From assembly GCF_001545115.1 (NCBI RefSeq), contig NZ_FCNU01000007.1, positions 248,001 through 312,000 of the forward strand: a stretch of DNA of 64,000 nucleotides. Direction: 5' to 3'. Source of the DNA: Candidatus Protochlamydia phocaeensis. GTDB lineage: Bacteria > Chlamydiota > Chlamydiia > Chlamydiales > Parachlamydiaceae. Positions 1 to 8,844 of this stretch are shown here, piece after piece; position 1 is the stretch's first letter, and the number at the start of each line of letters is the position of its first letter. The notes beneath the pieces are model-generated. The model was not told the origin of the DNA. It did no database searches and saw only the letters and a list, made by a program, of their open reading frames with translations. The position numbers were made by a program, and so were the translations under genes.

Positions 1-2115
1 AAAGGAAGGGATCATGTCCATAGGGCCCGGACGGTACAGTGCGCCGACCGCTATAATCTCTTCAAAACGGTCCAAGTGCAGCTGACGGGCCAGATCCTGC
101 ATTCCACCGGATTCTAATTGGAATATGCCTAATGTTTTCCCTTGATTTAATAAATCGAAAGTAGGCTTGTCATCTAAAGGAAGATTAATCCAATCAATAT
201 CCCGGCCTGTGCTGGCCTTGATGGAGTCGACGCATATCTGAATGGCCGTCAATGTCTTTAATCCCAAGAAGTCGACTTTAAGCATCCCCACCGCTTCTAC
301 CGGCTTCATAGAAAACTGGGTGACAGGCATGTCAGAATCTTTAGAATTGCAAATTGGAATGAGATCGGTCAACGGAGCGCCGCTAATAATGATTCCGGCT
401 GCATGAATGCCCGTATTGCGGATAGATCCCTCAAGCTTTTTGGCAAGATTAATCAAGCGGGCCACTTCTTCGTCAGTCTCATATAACGAGCGCAGATCCG
501 GATCTTTTTCCAAAGCCTTGTCTAGGGTAATATTCAAATCTTCGGGGACAAGCTTGGCTATTTCGTTCACCTTGGAAAGCGGTACACTTAGCACCCTGCC
601 TACGTCTTTCAGCGCCATTTTAGCCTTCATGGTGCCAAACGTAATGATCTGGGCAACATTATCCTTGCCATATTTCTGCAAGGTATAAGCAATGACTTCC
701 CCGCGCCTATCCATGCAAATATCCACGTCGATATCGGGATAGGAAATCCGCTCCGGGTTAATAAAGCGCTCAAAGAACAAATGAAAACGCAAAGGTTCGA
801 TATCGGTGATTCCGATCAAATAAAGGACAATAGAACCTGCTCCAGAACCGCGTCCCGGCCCCATAGGGATGCCATTGCGCTTCGCCCAGTTGATAAAATC
901 CCAAACAATCAATAAATAATCGCTCATGCCTTTCGGGACAATAATGCTCATCTCATAATTGAGCCTGTCCCTAATGATTTGCATCGGATCCTTGTCAGGA
1001 TAAATTTCTTGCACCTTGGCCAATCGCTCTGGAGTATAGCGCTTGGGAATTCCCTCTTCGCAAAGCTGCCAGAGGAATTTTTCCACTTCCTTGCCTTGCT
1101 CTTCCTTCGTATAAGATTTACTTTCCAAGCTCGGGGGAAGATAGACCGGATAATGCTTGGTTTTAAAATCAATTTCCACATAGCATTGCTCAGCAATAAG
1201 GGCTGTATTAGAAAGCGCCTCAGGAACATCTTCGAATAATTCCTGCATCTGCTGATGCGATTTAAAATAATATTCGTGGCTCGGATAAGTCTGCCTTTTC
1301 GGATTGGGAACCCGGAACTTTGGGTTGCCATAAGAGTCTTTTTCCCAAATCTCGCAAGGCTCGCCCGACTGGATATTCAATAAAATTTCATGCGCTCGCC
1401 AGTCCTCTCTGTCGACATAATGGATATCATTTGTCGCAACCAATTGAATGCCATGCTGCCGGCTTAATTGAACGAGAGCCTCATTCACTTTTTTCTGTCT
1501 AGCCGCAAAATCCTGATACTGCTGGATAAGCCAGGCTTCTTGATACAAACCATCTGCTTGAATATCTTCGGACGACATGCTATGGCGCTGCAAGTCCAAA
1601 TAGCAGTCATTTCCAAAGGTGTCTTGACACCATTTCAGCTGGGATAATACGCTTTCGGGCGTTCCCTGCAAAATTTCGTGCGCCAGCCTTGTCCCCAAAC
1701 TACCCGTCAAGCAAATCAACCCTTCGCTATATTGTTTCAAAAGATCTTGGTCGACGCGCGGATAGTAGTAGAATCCCTCCAGATAGCCAGCGGATGAAAG
1801 CTTGCACAGGTTTTGATAGCCCTGCTTATTTTTTGCCAAAAGGGTGAGGTTATAAGCCGCCCGCATGCCGGGATTTTTGGTCTTATCCAAACGGGAATGA
1901 GGAGCCACATAAAGCTCGCATCCGATGACGGGCTTGATTTTCGCTTCCTTGCAAGCTTTATAAAAGTCCACTATCCCAAATAAGTTGCCATGGTCCGTTA
2001 GGGCAAGGGATCCCATCCCTTCTTGAGCTGCCCTTTGGACAAGCTCGTAAAGGGAAGCCGAGGCATCTAAGATAGAATATTGAGAATGTGTGCGAAGATG
2101 GACAAATGAAGCCAT
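1..2115 (-). CDS. dnaE: DNA polymerase III alpha subunit, N-terminal 705 residues (gene runs off the window)
   Basis: Catalytic subunit of the replicative DNA polymerase. The reverse strand is open from an ATG at 2115 to base 1 with no stop, so the 3' end lies outside the window. The protein begins MASFVHLRTHSQYSILDA, the PHP-domain opening of DnaE, followed by the LTDHGNLFG motif. The catalytic palm shows GPGRGSGAGS and then YPDIDVD near residue 457, which carries the metal-binding aspartates. The fingers region (RNTGIHAAG, VDFLGLKTL) is present at the left edge; the HhH and OB modules would be beyond it. It lies downstream of uhpC on the same strand, the dnaE-uhpC order known from C. trachomatis (CT545-CT544). 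Identity is very secure; only length is unknown. Confidence 0.97.
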   Translation of the reverse strand, partial: MASFVHLRTHSQYSILDASASLYELVQRAAQEGMGSLALTDHGNLFGIVDFYKACKEAKIKPVIGCELYVAPHSRLDKTKNPGMRAAYNLTLLAKNKQGYQNLCKLSSAGYLEGFYYYPRVDQDLLKQYSEGLICLTGSLGTRLAHEILQGTPESVLSQLKWCQDTFGNDCYLDLQRHSMSSEDIQADGLYQEAWLIQQYQDFAARQKKVNEALVQLSRQHGIQLVATNDIHYVDREDWRAHEILLNIQSGEPCEIWEKDSYGNPKFRVPNPKRQTYPSHEYYFKSHQQMQELFEDVPEALSNTALIAEQCYVEIDFKTKHYPVYLPPSLESKSYTKEEQGKEVEKFLWQLCEEGIPKRYTPERLAKVQEIYPDKDPMQIIRDRLNYEMSIIVPKGMSDYLLIVWDFINWAKRNGIPMGPGRGSGAGSIVLYLIGITDIEPLRFHLFFERFINPERISYPDIDVDICMDRRGEVIAYTLQKYGKDNVAQIITFGTMKAKMALKDVGRVLSVPLSKVNEIAKLVPEDLNITLDKALEKDPDLRSLYETDEEVARLINLAKKLEGSIRNTGIHAAGIIISGAPLTDLIPICNSKDSDMPVTQFSMKPVEAVGMLKVDFLGLKTLTAIQICVDSIKASTGRDIDWINLPLDDKPTFDLLNQGKTLGIFQLESGGMQDLARQLHLDRFEEIIAVGALYRPGPMDMIPSF

Positions 2116-2276
2116 AGCAAGACTTGTGCCTAATAAGGATCAATATTACAGTAAGCTGCCTGGAAATAGATTTAATTGATTTATCTCAATCAATCATAGA
2201 AACCAGAAAGCATGGACTCAGTTTGAGAAACCGTCCTTGAATTGCTAATTGCCTATATTCAAGATACCAAAAGCCA

Positions 2277-2306
2277 AGCAGCCTATTATGCTTATAATAG
2301 GCTGCT
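2277..2306. terminator. Perfect 13-bp stem, 4-nt loop hairpin between uhpC and dnaE
   Basis: AGCAGCCTATTAT pairs exactly with ATAATAGGCTGCT around the loop GCTT. It lies 50 bases past the uhpC stop on the minus strand, so it probably ends or attenuates uhpC transcription before dnaE. Only a short T-rich stretch follows on the minus strand, so strict intrinsic termination is not certain. Confidence 0.55.
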
Positions 2307-2354
2307 AAGTATAGCAAAATGAAATAAAAAGCTCAAAGCTTACACAGCTAAACT

Positions 2355-3752
2355 TTAAGTTCTGGCAGCTCTTGCAGAGGAAGCCAGGCCTGGGTTCGGA
2401 GCGGGTTCTTTAGCCTTGGCTCGAATACTTGTCGCCGTTACAGACCAAAGCGGCAATAGAAGCATAGTTGAAACAATACAGCATATCAAAAGAGACCAGA
2501 AAAAGCCTTGCCATCCCCATCCCTGCGTAATGGAACCCAAAGGATAACCGGCAAAGGCCGCGCCGACATAAGCAAAGAAGCCGACAAAACCTGTTGACGT
2601 CGCAGCCGCTTTTTTATGAGAGAGTTCAGCGGCAGCCAACCCGATCATCATTTGCGGACCAAAGATCATAAAGCCAATAATAAACATAAGAGTCGAATCT
2701 AGAAAAGAATACCCCTCCGGCACAAGCCAGAAGATTCCAATAGACGCCAGCATGCCAAGAGTGAATAAGACGTTGATAGGCCCGCGCTTTGCTCCAAATA
2801 AACGGTCCGAAGACCAGCCGGCCACTAAGCTGCCAAAAAACCCCCCCACTTCGAAGAGGGAAACGCACCCATTTGCACCAATACTGCTATATCCTTTAGA
2901 TTCAACCAAGAAAAGAGCTGTCCAATCGTTAATTCCCGTTCGCACGGCATAAACAAAGAAATAGGCTACAGCTAAAAGCCAGAGATAGGGATTCTTTAAA
3001 ACAAAATCAACAAGAACTTTTTTAGTGGTTAAGTCTTTTTCATTCCCGCCTTCGGCTTCAATTTTATCAATATAGTCATTGCGGTATTTTTCAATAGAGG
3101 GCAAGCCCAAGGATTGAGGCGTATCTCTTAAACGATTGATGAGAAAGAAGCCTACTAAAATACAGAGCACGCCTGGGAAATACATGGCATAGCGCCAGCC
3201 AAAATATTGAAGCGCCACTCCTGCCACCCAAGGAATTAAAAAGCCTCCCACATTGTGGGAAACATTCCAAGTCGACCACCAAGATCCTCTCTCAGAATGC
3301 GAATACCATTGCGTTAAAAAACGCGCACAGGGAGGCCAGCCAAACCCCTGAAACCAACCGTTAAGCCCCCAGAAAAGAGCAAAAAAGAATATAGAAGACG
3401 AAAGGCCAAAACAAATATTACACACGCCTGTTAGCATCAATCCAATTGCCATCATATAGCGCGGATTCGTGCGATCACCTATAATCCCACTAGCAAATTT
3501 GCTAATCCCATATGTAATAGATAAAATACTGCCTAAAATACCCAATTGACTTTTGTCGAAATCTAAGTCTTGAATTAATCCCGGCATCGCAAAAGTAAAG
3601 CTTTTTCTTGTAAAATAATAAAAAGCATAGCCAATAAACATTGAATAGAGAATACGAATACGCCAATATCTGTATTCTATTCTAACGCGCTCTTTATCCT
3701 TTATCTCGGGAATGTGAGGAGCTGGTTGCAGCCAAGTGAGCAGTGTATTCAC
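2355..3752 (-). CDS. uhpC: Hexose-phosphate:phosphate antiporter, MFS organophosphate family
   Basis: Inner-membrane transporter expected to import host glucose-6-phosphate in exchange for inorganic phosphate, as shown for chlamydial UhpC. The 465-residue protein has about twelve hydrophobic segments and organophosphate-antiporter features: GYAFYYFTRKSF in the first helix, the SKFASGIIGDR loop, and the GLNGWFQGFGWPPCARFL stretch typical of the GlpT/UhpT/UhpC group. Translation starts with GTG at 3752, preceded by a strong AAGGAG five bases upstream. It sits next to dnaE as in C. trachomatis (CT544). GlpT and UhpT are the alternatives within the family; the chlamydial context favours UhpC. Confidence 0.92.
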   Translation of the reverse strand: MNTLLTWLQPAPHIPEIKDKERVRIEYRYWRIRILYSMFIGYAFYYFTRKSFTFAMPGLIQDLDFDKSQLGILGSILSITYGISKFASGIIGDRTNPRYMMAIGLMLTGVCNICFGLSSSIFFFALFWGLNGWFQGFGWPPCARFLTQWYSHSERGSWWSTWNVSHNVGGFLIPWVAGVALQYFGWRYAMYFPGVLCILVGFFLINRLRDTPQSLGLPSIEKYRNDYIDKIEAEGGNEKDLTTKKVLVDFVLKNPYLWLLAVAYFFVYAVRTGINDWTALFLVESKGYSSIGANGCVSLFEVGGFFGSLVAGWSSDRLFGAKRGPINVLFTLGMLASIGIFWLVPEGYSFLDSTLMFIIGFMIFGPQMMIGLAAAELSHKKAAATSTGFVGFFAYVGAAFAGYPLGSITQGWGWQGFFWSLLICCIVSTMLLLPLWSVTATSIRAKAKEPAPNPGLASSARAART

Positions 3753-4219
3753 GTGTTCTCCTTAAATTTTATCCTACAACACGATAATTAATTTAAAGGC
3801 CTATTAATAAATCGATAAAACAAAAATTAAAAAATCTTATCGACATTCAATTGGTACTTAACAAAACAGAAATAAATCTCCAATAAAGAGCTAGACTTCC
3901 TTCCTGCTAAAAAACAGGTACTAGAAAGGAAAAATTAGATTCTGTCAAGACATTTCCTTCTGTTAACTACGCTTGCTTAAATTTCTAATAGCAAAGCAAC
4001 ACAGGCCATCTTCTCGTTATTAAAGGCAGCCTAGATAGCCCAGCCGGTGATTCAAAACTTTATAAGCCTTTTCGATTTTTTTGATAAATATTTCCTGTCA
4101 GAAGGAAAGATCTTATTAAGCACTCGCTTCAAAAAAATCCCTTTTTCCTTCTTACAATTCTCTTATAGTGAAGGAATTATCACCTATTATGCAAGACTAA
4201 AATTTTTTAAGCTATCCGG

Positions 4220-4323
4220 GAGAGTGTATTAAAACCGTTAATGACCTAATTCGAGTTCTCCTATTGCTTTCCAGGAAGAAAACAACCTCAAATATTGATT
4301 ATTAAGGGTTTTAAGACACTCTC
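4220..4323. repeat. Family-1 palindromic intergenic element, full copy (104 bp)
   Basis: The ends are inverted repeats: GAGAGTGTATTAAAACC on the left and GGGTTTTAAGACACTCTC on the right match in 16 of about 17 positions. Inside are the two arms shared with the other copies: GTTAATGACCTAATTCGAG and, inverted in style, ACCTCAAATATTGATTATT. No ORF is present. The structure is MITE-like, but no transposase is in the window. Confidence 0.75.
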
Positions 4324-4331
4324 TTAGAGCC

Positions 4332-4442
4332 TGTTAAACAACTTATAATCGTTTGCATTTGAGACCATTTTTGTCCTAGAGAGCAAGAACGCCTCCTACG
4401 AAAAAAAGAACTCGAATCCAAGCCATTAGAAGTTTTTTAGTC
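4332..4442. repeat. Family-1 palindromic element, degenerate copy
   Basis: Contains the left-arm sequence CTTATAATCG...CATTTGAGACC and the right-arm AAAGAACTCGAATCCAAGCC followed by ATTAGAAGTTTTTTAG. It directly follows the full copy at 4220-4323, so two elements sit side by side. The ends are eroded, and boundaries are approximate. Confidence 0.5.
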
Positions 4443-4917
4443 CCTTCTTACAGCCATTCGTTAAGCCTGGCCTTTTCTTCTTATCCCTTTAAAAATATCT
4501 GGTGAGCGATAGGAGTTCACGGGCTTGAGAAAACAAATAGGAAAATGAAAAGAAATTCAAGATCCCATTAAATCGAGGTTATTTTAGACATTTTATCGTG
4601 GACAAAAGATGACTATAGCATCAATCAATTATAAATTCTACCCTTATTCAAGATATAATAAATAAAAAAACCAACAATAAAATTAAAAGTATTTTTTAAA
4701 TCGATTTTTTTATAAATATAAAATTAAAATCGTGACTATTAATAAACTCTTGTCTAGTATAGAAACGATTTTTATTAGGGAGGTATTCCACCTGCTTAGA
4801 AGGTTTTTATACACCCTCTTAGAAAAGCGGAAATTTTTGGGAAATTCTGGTTGACGTTAGCTTCCCAATGTGTTAGAAACGTTTGAAATAGAAACATTAA
4901 GGTAATGCAAATTTCTC

Positions 4918-7359
4918 ATGATCCGACTTACTGTTAATGTCCAATCAGATCCTGAAATCCATTTATTTAATAAATCCACGATTCTTTTAGGATCGGAATC
5001 CGGTCATGTCGATTTAATCCTTCCTGGCGAAAACATTCAACCCGTTCACTTAAAAATTATTGAGCAGAATGGATTTTTGATTCTCATCAATCAGGCAAAT
5101 GATCCTTTTGTTTCTATTAATGATCATCCTTTTGGAAAAAAATTGTTGCGTTCAGGGGATATCATCCTTGTCCATCAGACTAAAATTCTATTTGAAAATT
5201 TGAATCAGGCCAGTGAAGAAAAGGAAAAAGCGCCTTTAACTCCTCTCGACACTTTGATTCCCATCTTGAATGATAAAATTAAGAAGCAAATAGAAGTCCC
5301 TCAAGCGCAAGTGACAGCGACTGTCGAATCTGAGGAAAACAAATCCTCTTTCCATTTTTCCCTTCCTTTCGAAAAGGAAGTTGAAGCATTAAAAGAAGAA
5401 GAATGGAAATTGAGCGACCTGGACCGCTATTTGAGTTCTTCGGGGCCATCTCAAAAGGAACAAGAAAAGAAGACTGATGCGGCATTGGCAGTTGCCCCTT
5501 TTGCTGAAGAAAAGGTTTTTGAAAGAAAAAAACCGCTGAGCTTAAAAGACGATTACTTGCGCGATTTAGATGATGATAATAAAAAGGAAGATCCTTTTCA
5601 TATCTCTTCGGAACCGAGTCATCTTGTTCAAGCTTGGAAATGGATTATTCTTTTTATCCTATCCATTCTAGCTATCGCTGGAATTCTGGGAACAGTCATT
5701 TATTTTACGGTCAGCGATAAGACAGAGATGCAAGAGACAAAGGCGGCTCAAGGCATGGCTGATATTGCAATGGCATTGGCGCATGCGCAGCTCTATCATA
5801 TTAAGCCCCCTAATCAGAATTGGTCCGACCTCGATTTTTTAAAGAACAATTTACAGGTCATTTTGCCCAATGTTCCTTCCTACGCCTCCCAATTGGATGC
5901 GCAGGGTCAATTTAATTGCTGCCCATACAGCTTGCGCATTTATACCAGCAGCGATCTATCGCATTTTCTACTGATTGCCCAGCCTGCTCCCAGCTTATTG
6001 CATTGGCTCATTCCAAAGTCCATTATCGTGATCGATTCTCATTCAATGGAATTGCGCACCTTAAAAGACGTACGCAGCTTAAATCGACTATTAACCAATC
6101 CCGATCCTTTGGAAAGCATGAACGGCAAAGAAATCTCTTCCCTTATCAAACAAGGCGAATTGATCCGCTTGGCCACGCTGGCAAATGAAACGGGAAATTT
6201 GGATTATGCCCCTCCTAAAAATTTGGGTTGGATCAAGCCTGGAGCGGAAAATTTTATCTACAACGCTCCCCGCTATCACCGCTTGGGGCAGCGGTTAATC
6301 CAAAAAGCCTTGGCCTTATCGACATCGCGTGGAACAAGTCAAGAAGTGGCCGCTTTAAAGCAGGATGTTGAAAGTTTTTCGAGCTTAAACAATTTGATTT
6401 TATACGCAGATCAAGGCAAAAAATCTGCTTTATTGACGAGGCAAGGCGTCATGACATTTGCGCCTTCCGACAAATTTCTGTTTGGTTATCTTCTATTCAA
6501 TAACCAGGGCAAGATCTATCAAGTCCACTTGCTTAAAGACGAGGAAGAATTAAAAGATCCTATAGCCTCTTTAAACAAGGAAAACGACTTGATCGCTTTC
6601 CACGCTGCGACGGAGAAAAACCATAAAGATGAGCAAGGCCATGCTCTTGAAGAGTCCCAGATCGACTTTAATCATCCCATTTATATCAAATTGCAATCTC
6701 TTGCCATGGCCAGAGAAAATGAGCTTCAGCCTTTAACGACCGCTTTAACCAATTTATTGAATCATGAGTTGCCGAATCCGCGGACGGGCTTTCAATTTGA
6801 ATTTCAAAACCTATCGCATGCCTACTTAATGGCTGATGCAAAGCACAAGCAAGCGATTAAAGAAGCATTGGACAGCCTTTATCATCAATATGAAGATATG
6901 CCCATTAATCAATTTATGGCCTTTGTCAAGCATTTGCATCTTGAACAGCTCATTCAGCAAGACAACCAAGCTTTCAGCTTGGCTGATGAAAATTGCATAC
7001 AAAATCTAGAGACCATGCTCGTGCACATTGAAAAAGCCAAATCTTTGTCTGAGTTAGACAATTTGATTCATATTGCGACTACCTGGCTTAACTTTGATTA
7101 TATTAAAGATCCTCAAGACTTGATGAAATATCAAAATTTATTGAGAAATCAAATTTTAAACCAGCTCGAAAATCAGCTTTTATCTCAAACAAAACATTTA
7201 GCCGTAAGAGCGGAAGACAGGGATGTCTTGCAACACATTTTGAATTATGAGCGCTTAATTAAGCCTGAAGAAAAAGATTTCTTCCTAAATGAATTCGATG
7301 CCTTATTGGCGATGGAACGCCCCAAAGAAGAAGAGCCGCCTGAAGAAGCGGCTCAATAA
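4918..7359 (+). CDS. FHA-domain single-pass membrane protein, unknown function
   Basis: 813 residues. Residues 1-100 read as a forkhead-associated (phosphothreonine-recognition) domain: ILLGSESGHVDLILPG, then PVHLKI and NDHPFGKKLLRSGDII. A charged Glu/Lys-rich linker follows to about residue 238, then one strong membrane helix (about 240-266). A 545-residue C-terminal region, mostly helical and without a family I recognise, ends in a Glu/Pro-rich tail. The layout (cytoplasmic FHA, one helix, large outside domain) is like the type III secretion ring protein SctD/CdsD (CT664), which is also about 830 residues. However, no secretion genes are nearby, and the domain after the helix does not obviously match. 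The start ATG has no good ribosome site. Domain call firm, role unknown. Confidence 0.75.
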   Translation: MIRLTVNVQSDPEIHLFNKSTILLGSESGHVDLILPGENIQPVHLKIIEQNGFLILINQANDPFVSINDHPFGKKLLRSGDIILVHQTKILFENLNQASEEKEKAPLTPLDTLIPILNDKIKKQIEVPQAQVTATVESEENKSSFHFSLPFEKEVEALKEEEWKLSDLDRYLSSSGPSQKEQEKKTDAALAVAPFAEEKVFERKKPLSLKDDYLRDLDDDNKKEDPFHISSEPSHLVQAWKWIILFILSILAIAGILGTVIYFTVSDKTEMQETKAAQGMADIAMALAHAQLYHIKPPNQNWSDLDFLKNNLQVILPNVPSYASQLDAQGQFNCCPYSLRIYTSSDLSHFLLIAQPAPSLLHWLIPKSIIVIDSHSMELRTLKDVRSLNRLLTNPDPLESMNGKEISSLIKQGELIRLATLANETGNLDYAPPKNLGWIKPGAENFIYNAPRYHRLGQRLIQKALALSTSRGTSQEVAALKQDVESFSSLNNLILYADQGKKSALLTRQGVMTFAPSDKFLFGYLLFNNQGKIYQVHLLKDEEELKDPIASLNKENDLIAFHAATEKNHKDEQGHALEESQIDFNHPIYIKLQSLAMARENELQPLTTALTNLLNHELPNPRTGFQFEFQNLSHAYLMADAKHKQAIKEALDSLYHQYEDMPINQFMAFVKHLHLEQLIQQDNQAFSLADENCIQNLETMLVHIEKAKSLSELDNLIHIATTWLNFDYIKDPQDLMKYQNLLRNQILNQLENQLLSQTKHLAVRAEDRDVLQHILNYERLIKPEEKDFFLNEFDALLAMERPKEEEPPEEAAQ

Positions 7360-7389
7360 TCCATAAAAGCTCTGGTAAGAAGAGAATCT

Positions 7390-8682
7390 TTAGCTTTGTT
7401 CTGTCTTTTCCTGTCCATGAACGGCAATGTTGATACCCGCTTGCTTCAATTGATCAACTAACGCAAGGGCTTGGGCATCTAATTGTTTCATATTAATTAA
7501 ACTTAAAGAGGGTAAAGCGGCCCCTCCCCCTTCTATAGATTGCGAATTCATTAATAAGCTATTAGCAATGACTCTCAATCCTTCCGTTGTCATTGCGTTA
7601 TCGGATAAGATAATTTGGTTTAAACGTCTTAAGTGCGAAGGCGTCTGAGCAAGCTTGCTAATAAATGAAGCAATAGGAAATGCATGAGCATCTTCTATAG
7701 AAAATCTATCTAAAATTAACCCTGTAGACTGATAGTCTACCTTTAAAAAATGAGTCAATAAACAATCTAAGGCGTAAGGAGTAATTGAAGAATCTGTAAA
7801 GACATCCGGTTTTTTCTCCATCTTTTTTCTATAAGGGTTTAAAATGGATGAAGCAAAATCCCAGCGATGATTGCGAGCCTCGTCTAGAAAATAAACGAAA
7901 GGAGAAAGATCCCTTTGAAAAATTGAATTTCCCATTTTAGGCCCGTTCTCAAAGAAATCCTCATCGCTTTTTGCACGAATTCTCCTTCTAGGCCCATTTT
8001 CAGCATGATCCATCCCTTTAAAACAGCTTATAACAAGCTTTTTAAAAACAAGAGGAGAAATGCCATTTTCCTTCAATTGATTCTCATTTTGAGAAAATAC
8101 GATTTTTAACAAGTCACACGCTTCGTCCCTTTTCTTCTTTTGCTCAGTAAAAAGGCGCGCTCTCTCTTCCGGTGAGACATCCGAGCCATAAGCTCTCTCT
8201 AAATCTTTTGGAAAAAATTTTTCAATGATTGCTTTCTGAATCAACTCATCCATTTTTGCAAAAGCTAAATGGCGGTTACCTATTTTTAACGCCTTGTCTA
8301 TTTCTTGGAATAATTGCTCATCGTTAAAAATATTTTCGCACAAATACCGACTAGCGTCTTTTAGCTCTTGAATTTCCCACAGCTCATTTTTTAACTGTAA
8401 TAAAACAGGATTGCTTTCAGCCAGCCTTTCAGGATTGCTTTCATTCCCTCTTCGCTCAAGTATGTTGTGCACGACTTGTCTCATACGCGCACTGCCATCA
8501 AAGACTTTCCATCTCGATAATCCTAATAATTTAAAACTTCTATCAATTTGATGGATAATCCAGCCTTGAACGGTCGTTTTTTTAATTAATTCCCCTTGAT
8601 AATTAGCAACATATTTATTCTTAATTTGATGCAATACTGAATGATAACTATTTGCTCTATATTCATTTAAATTTAAATTCAC
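7390..8682 (-). CDS. Unrecognised 430-residue protein with a weak LRR-like C-terminus
   Basis: No family recognised. There is no signal peptide or membrane helix; the middle is rich in charged helices. The last 90 residues contain leucine-spaced segments (LRRLNQIILSDNAMTTEGL and LPSLSLINMKQLDAQAL) that look like one or two degenerate leucine-rich repeats, as in many parachlamydial host-interaction proteins. I prefer the GTG at 8682 over the GTG at 8688 because the AAGGTG motif then sits at a usable distance. Its stop is 30 bases from the converging FHA gene. With the next gene upstream it forms an insertion absent from the classical hisS-uhpC order. Secreted effector is a guess. Confidence 0.6.
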   Translation of the reverse strand: MNLNLNEYRANSYHSVLHQIKNKYVANYQGELIKKTTVQGWIIHQIDRSFKLLGLSRWKVFDGSARMRQVVHNILERRGNESNPERLAESNPVLLQLKNELWEIQELKDASRYLCENIFNDEQLFQEIDKALKIGNRHLAFAKMDELIQKAIIEKFFPKDLERAYGSDVSPEERARLFTEQKKKRDEACDLLKIVFSQNENQLKENGISPLVFKKLVISCFKGMDHAENGPRRRIRAKSDEDFFENGPKMGNSIFQRDLSPFVYFLDEARNHRWDFASSILNPYRKKMEKKPDVFTDSSITPYALDCLLTHFLKVDYQSTGLILDRFSIEDAHAFPIASFISKLAQTPSHLRRLNQIILSDNAMTTEGLRVIANSLLMNSQSIEGGGAALPSLSLINMKQLDAQALALVDQLKQAGINIAVHGQEKTEQS

Positions 8683-8844
8683 AATCACACCTTAGTTATA
8701 TATATAATATAAATATAGCATTTTATTAAATTAAAATACACATACAATTTATTTAATTCATCAAATGATGATGCATTAATACGCATAAAATAGCCAATGA
8801 AAACGAGCGGTCTGCAGAAGGCAGAAACAGCCCAATAATATTCT

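Larger units (their letters stand above)
3753..4917. other. 1.2-kb AT-rich spacer with two palindromic repeat copies
   Basis: Divergent spacer between uhpC (minus) and the FHA gene (plus). It contains one full family-1 element (4220-4323), a second, degenerate one (about 4332-4442), and AT-rich DNA before 4918 that would suit a promoter. A 61-codon ORF at 4047-4232 overlaps the repeat and has no ribosome site, so I do not call it. This is the first point where the hisS-uhpC adjacency of C. trachomatis is interrupted. Confidence 0.6.

Noticed and set aside
4047-4232. 61-codon ORF in the spacer before the FHA gene
   Set aside because: Low-complexity Phe/Lys product, no ribosome site, end overlaps a family-1 repeat.
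4220-4442. Calling the family-1 elements insertion sequences
   Set aside because: No transposase ORF in or near any copy; they are at most non-autonomous.
4918-7359. Naming the FHA protein CdsD/SctD
   Set aside because: Similar layout only; no type III secretion genes nearby and no recognisable ring-building domain after the membrane helix.
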